DNA of 6,747 nucleotides from CAYNLX01 sp964441535 (GTDB lineage: Bacteria; Bacillota_I; Bacilli_A; RF39; UBA660). Made by a program: the position numbers and the translations under genes. The stretch lies in contig CAYTXQ010000042.1 in assembly GCA_964441535.1 (NCBI GenBank), forward strand, positions 1-6,747, written 5' to 3'. Below, one piece after another: positions 6,277 through 6,747 of this stretch; the stretch's first letter is position 1; each line of letters opens with the position of its first letter. The notes under the pieces are model-generated. The model was given only the letters and a program-made list of their open reading frames with translations. It did not search any database and was not told where the DNA came from.

Positions 6277-6440
6277 TCTTTCTTATTTAATTTTTTTGCT
6301 TCCCTAGCACTTATTATTACTTTTTCTCCATTTATAGTTTTTTTCTGTAAATTTGGTTTCTGTCTAGTTTTAGTAATATTTAATGCATGAGAGCGTAAAT
6401 TACCAAATAAAGGTTTTTTCTTTGTTACTTTTTTTGCCAT
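6270..6440 (-). CDS. rpmB: 50S ribosomal protein L28 (bL28)
   Basis: bL28 is a small basic protein of the large ribosomal subunit. The 56-aa product carries the family signature GNLRSHALN (13-21), then TKTRQKPNLQKK (23-34) and a SAREAKKL motif near the C-terminus. It is strongly basic and slightly shorter than B. subtilis L28 (about 62 aa). The zinc-type cysteines near the N-terminus of some L28 proteins are missing, so this is the cysteine-free form. An in-frame ATG 42 bases upstream (6482) is rejected because GAGGAGG lies eight bases before the internal ATG and the MAKK start matches the family. Its reversed orientation after rpe is as in B. subtilis, although thiN, found between them there, is absent. 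Its stop lies within the shared terminator. Confidence 0.93.
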   Translation of the reverse strand: MAKKVTKKKPLFGNLRSHALNITKTRQKPNLQKKTINGEKVIISAREAKKLNKKEK

Positions 6441-6448
6441 ATCTAATG

Positions 6449-6455
6449 CCTCCTC
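6449..6455 (-). promoter_or_regulatory. Strong ribosome binding site deciding the rpmB start
   Basis: On the minus strand GAGGAGG is followed by eight bases and then the ATG at 6440. It is one of the strongest Shine-Dalgarno sequences in the window, as expected for a ribosomal protein, and it rules out the longer open frame starting at 6482. Confidence 0.8.
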
Positions 6456-6477
6456 ATATAAATCATATATTATTTTT

Positions 6478-6506
6478 ATCATACTTTAATGAATAAGTCT
6501 AGTGAA
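6478..6506 (-). promoter_or_regulatory. Candidate promoter for rpmB
   Basis: Read on the minus strand, TTCACT (6506-6501, four of six matches to -35) is followed after 17 bases by TATGAT (6483-6478, five of six matches to -10). Initiation would fall near 6471 and give a leader of about 30 nt carrying the strong ribosome site. AT-rich DNA makes chance matches common, hence moderate confidence. Confidence 0.5.
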
Positions 6507-6508
6507 AT

Positions 6509-6537
6509 TTGATTTTTTAATAATATTATGCTATCAT
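6509..6537 (+). promoter_or_regulatory. Extended -10 promoter for the AbiEii-like gene
   Basis: TTGATT (6509-6514) and TATCAT (6532-6537) are 17 bases apart, and TG at 6529-6530 adds the extended -10 motif. Initiation near 6544 would leave a leader of about 23 nt with AAGGGGTGA as ribosome site. Only two bases separate its -35 from that of the opposite rpmB promoter. Confidence 0.55.
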
Positions 6538-6568
6538 ATACAATAATTTTAAGGGGTGAATATTGTAT
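6538..6568 (+). promoter_or_regulatory. Inverted repeat around the start of the AbiEii-like gene (possible operator)
   Basis: ATACAATA (6538-6545) is repeated in reverse complement as TATTGTAT (6561-6568), with 15 bases between that hold the ribosome binding site. The left arm touches the predicted transcription start and the right arm includes the AT of the start codon. It could be a repressor site at the DNA level or, if transcription starts upstream, an RNA hairpin at the start codon. In AT-rich DNA an 8-bp repeat can also arise by chance. Confidence 0.35.
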
Positions 6569-6747
6569 GAAATTTAAGAACAGTGATCAAATGAAGAGTT
6601 TTTTAAAAAAGGAATCAATTCGTTTAGGTATGAATATTCAAAATACTTATAATACATATTTTTCTAGATTATTATTAAGTAGAATATGTAATTATGATTA
6701 TGGAGAATTAATAGTTAAAGGAAGCTTTAGTCAATTTGTGCATTTAG
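6567..6747 (+). CDS. Probable AbiEii/AbiGii-type nucleotidyltransferase toxin, N-terminal part (3' end outside window)
   Basis: Sixty codons are visible before the window ends. The start (MKFKNSDQMKSFLKK) resembles the usual opening of AbiEii/AbiGii-family proteins, a lysine-rich FKN-x-QLK-type helix. A second helix follows (NTYFSRLLLSRI), then LIVKGSFSQFVHL, where KGS or KGG normally begins the nucleotidyltransferase core. The catalytic Asp residues (DxD) would lie just past the window end and cannot be checked. The family holds type IV toxins that modify RNA with nucleotides, and abortive phage-infection proteins. A cognate AbiEi antitoxin normally sits directly upstream; here the space is taken by rpmB and a promoter, so none precedes it. 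AAGGGGTGA at 6551-6559 supports the start. In B. subtilis the gene diverging from rpmB is an Asp23-family gene, so this is probably an insertion at the block's edge. Confidence 0.65.
   Translation, partial: MKFKNSDQMKSFLKKESIRLGMNIQNTYNTYFSRLLLSRICNYDYGELIVKGSFSQFVHL

Noticed and set aside
6441..6482. 14-residue N-terminal extension of L28 from ATG at 6482
   Set aside because: The best ribosome site (GAGGAGG) sits inside this stretch, the extension is foreign to L28, and the predicted -10 box overlaps its start codon.
1..6747. Mycoplasma genetic code (TGA as Trp)
   Set aside because: All Trp codons found are TGG, and rsgA ends at TGA in a typical ATGA overlap with rpe at its normal length.

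Overview
The window is AT-rich bacterial DNA with tightly packed genes. Its core is a conserved Firmicutes housekeeping block: rlmN - prpC - prkC (PASTA kinase) - rsgA - rpe on the plus strand, converging on rpmB on the minus strand. This gene order, including the reversed rpmB, matches Bacillus subtilis. All five Trp codons I can find are TGG, and rsgA ends at a TGA inside an ATGA overlap, so the standard bacterial code fits better than the Mycoplasma code. Very low GC, short genes and a reduced locus (no thiN between rpe and rpmB) suggest an uncultured, small-genome low-GC Bacilli/Erysipelotrichia-like or RF39-like gut lineage. That placement is inference.

Layout. 3-569: C-terminal part of a surface-type protein with GLUG repeats, cut by the window start. 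570-645: short gap with a good sigma-A-type promoter. 646-1260: unrecognised protein with one N-terminal membrane segment, followed by an A/T-rich terminator hairpin that overlaps its stop codon. 1302-6249: five genes, rlmN to rpe, spaced by 1 nt or less or overlapping, so almost certainly one operon. A perfect extended -10 element lies just before rlmN. 6243-6276: hairpin shared by rpe and rpmB as a bidirectional terminator. 6270-6440 (minus): ribosomal protein L28. 6441-6566: divergent promoter region. 6567-end: N-terminal part of a probable AbiEii/AbiGii-type nucleotidyltransferase toxin, cut by the window end.

How they work together. RlmN (23S rRNA methylation), RsgA (30S maturation) and L28 (50S subunit) serve the ribosome. 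PrkC and PrpC are an antagonistic Ser/Thr kinase-phosphatase pair that couples cell-wall state to growth; in B. subtilis RsgA (CpgA) is a PrkC substrate, which gives the clustering functional sense. Rpe belongs to the pentose phosphate pathway. The genes on both sides (GLUG surface protein, orphan membrane protein, AbiEii-like toxin) are accessory in character, so the conserved block appears to be bordered by variable DNA. I see no tRNA, rRNA, CRISPR array, insertion sequence or riboswitch. The least explained parts are the 646-1260 protein and the AbiEii control region, where no AbiEi antitoxin gene precedes the toxin.
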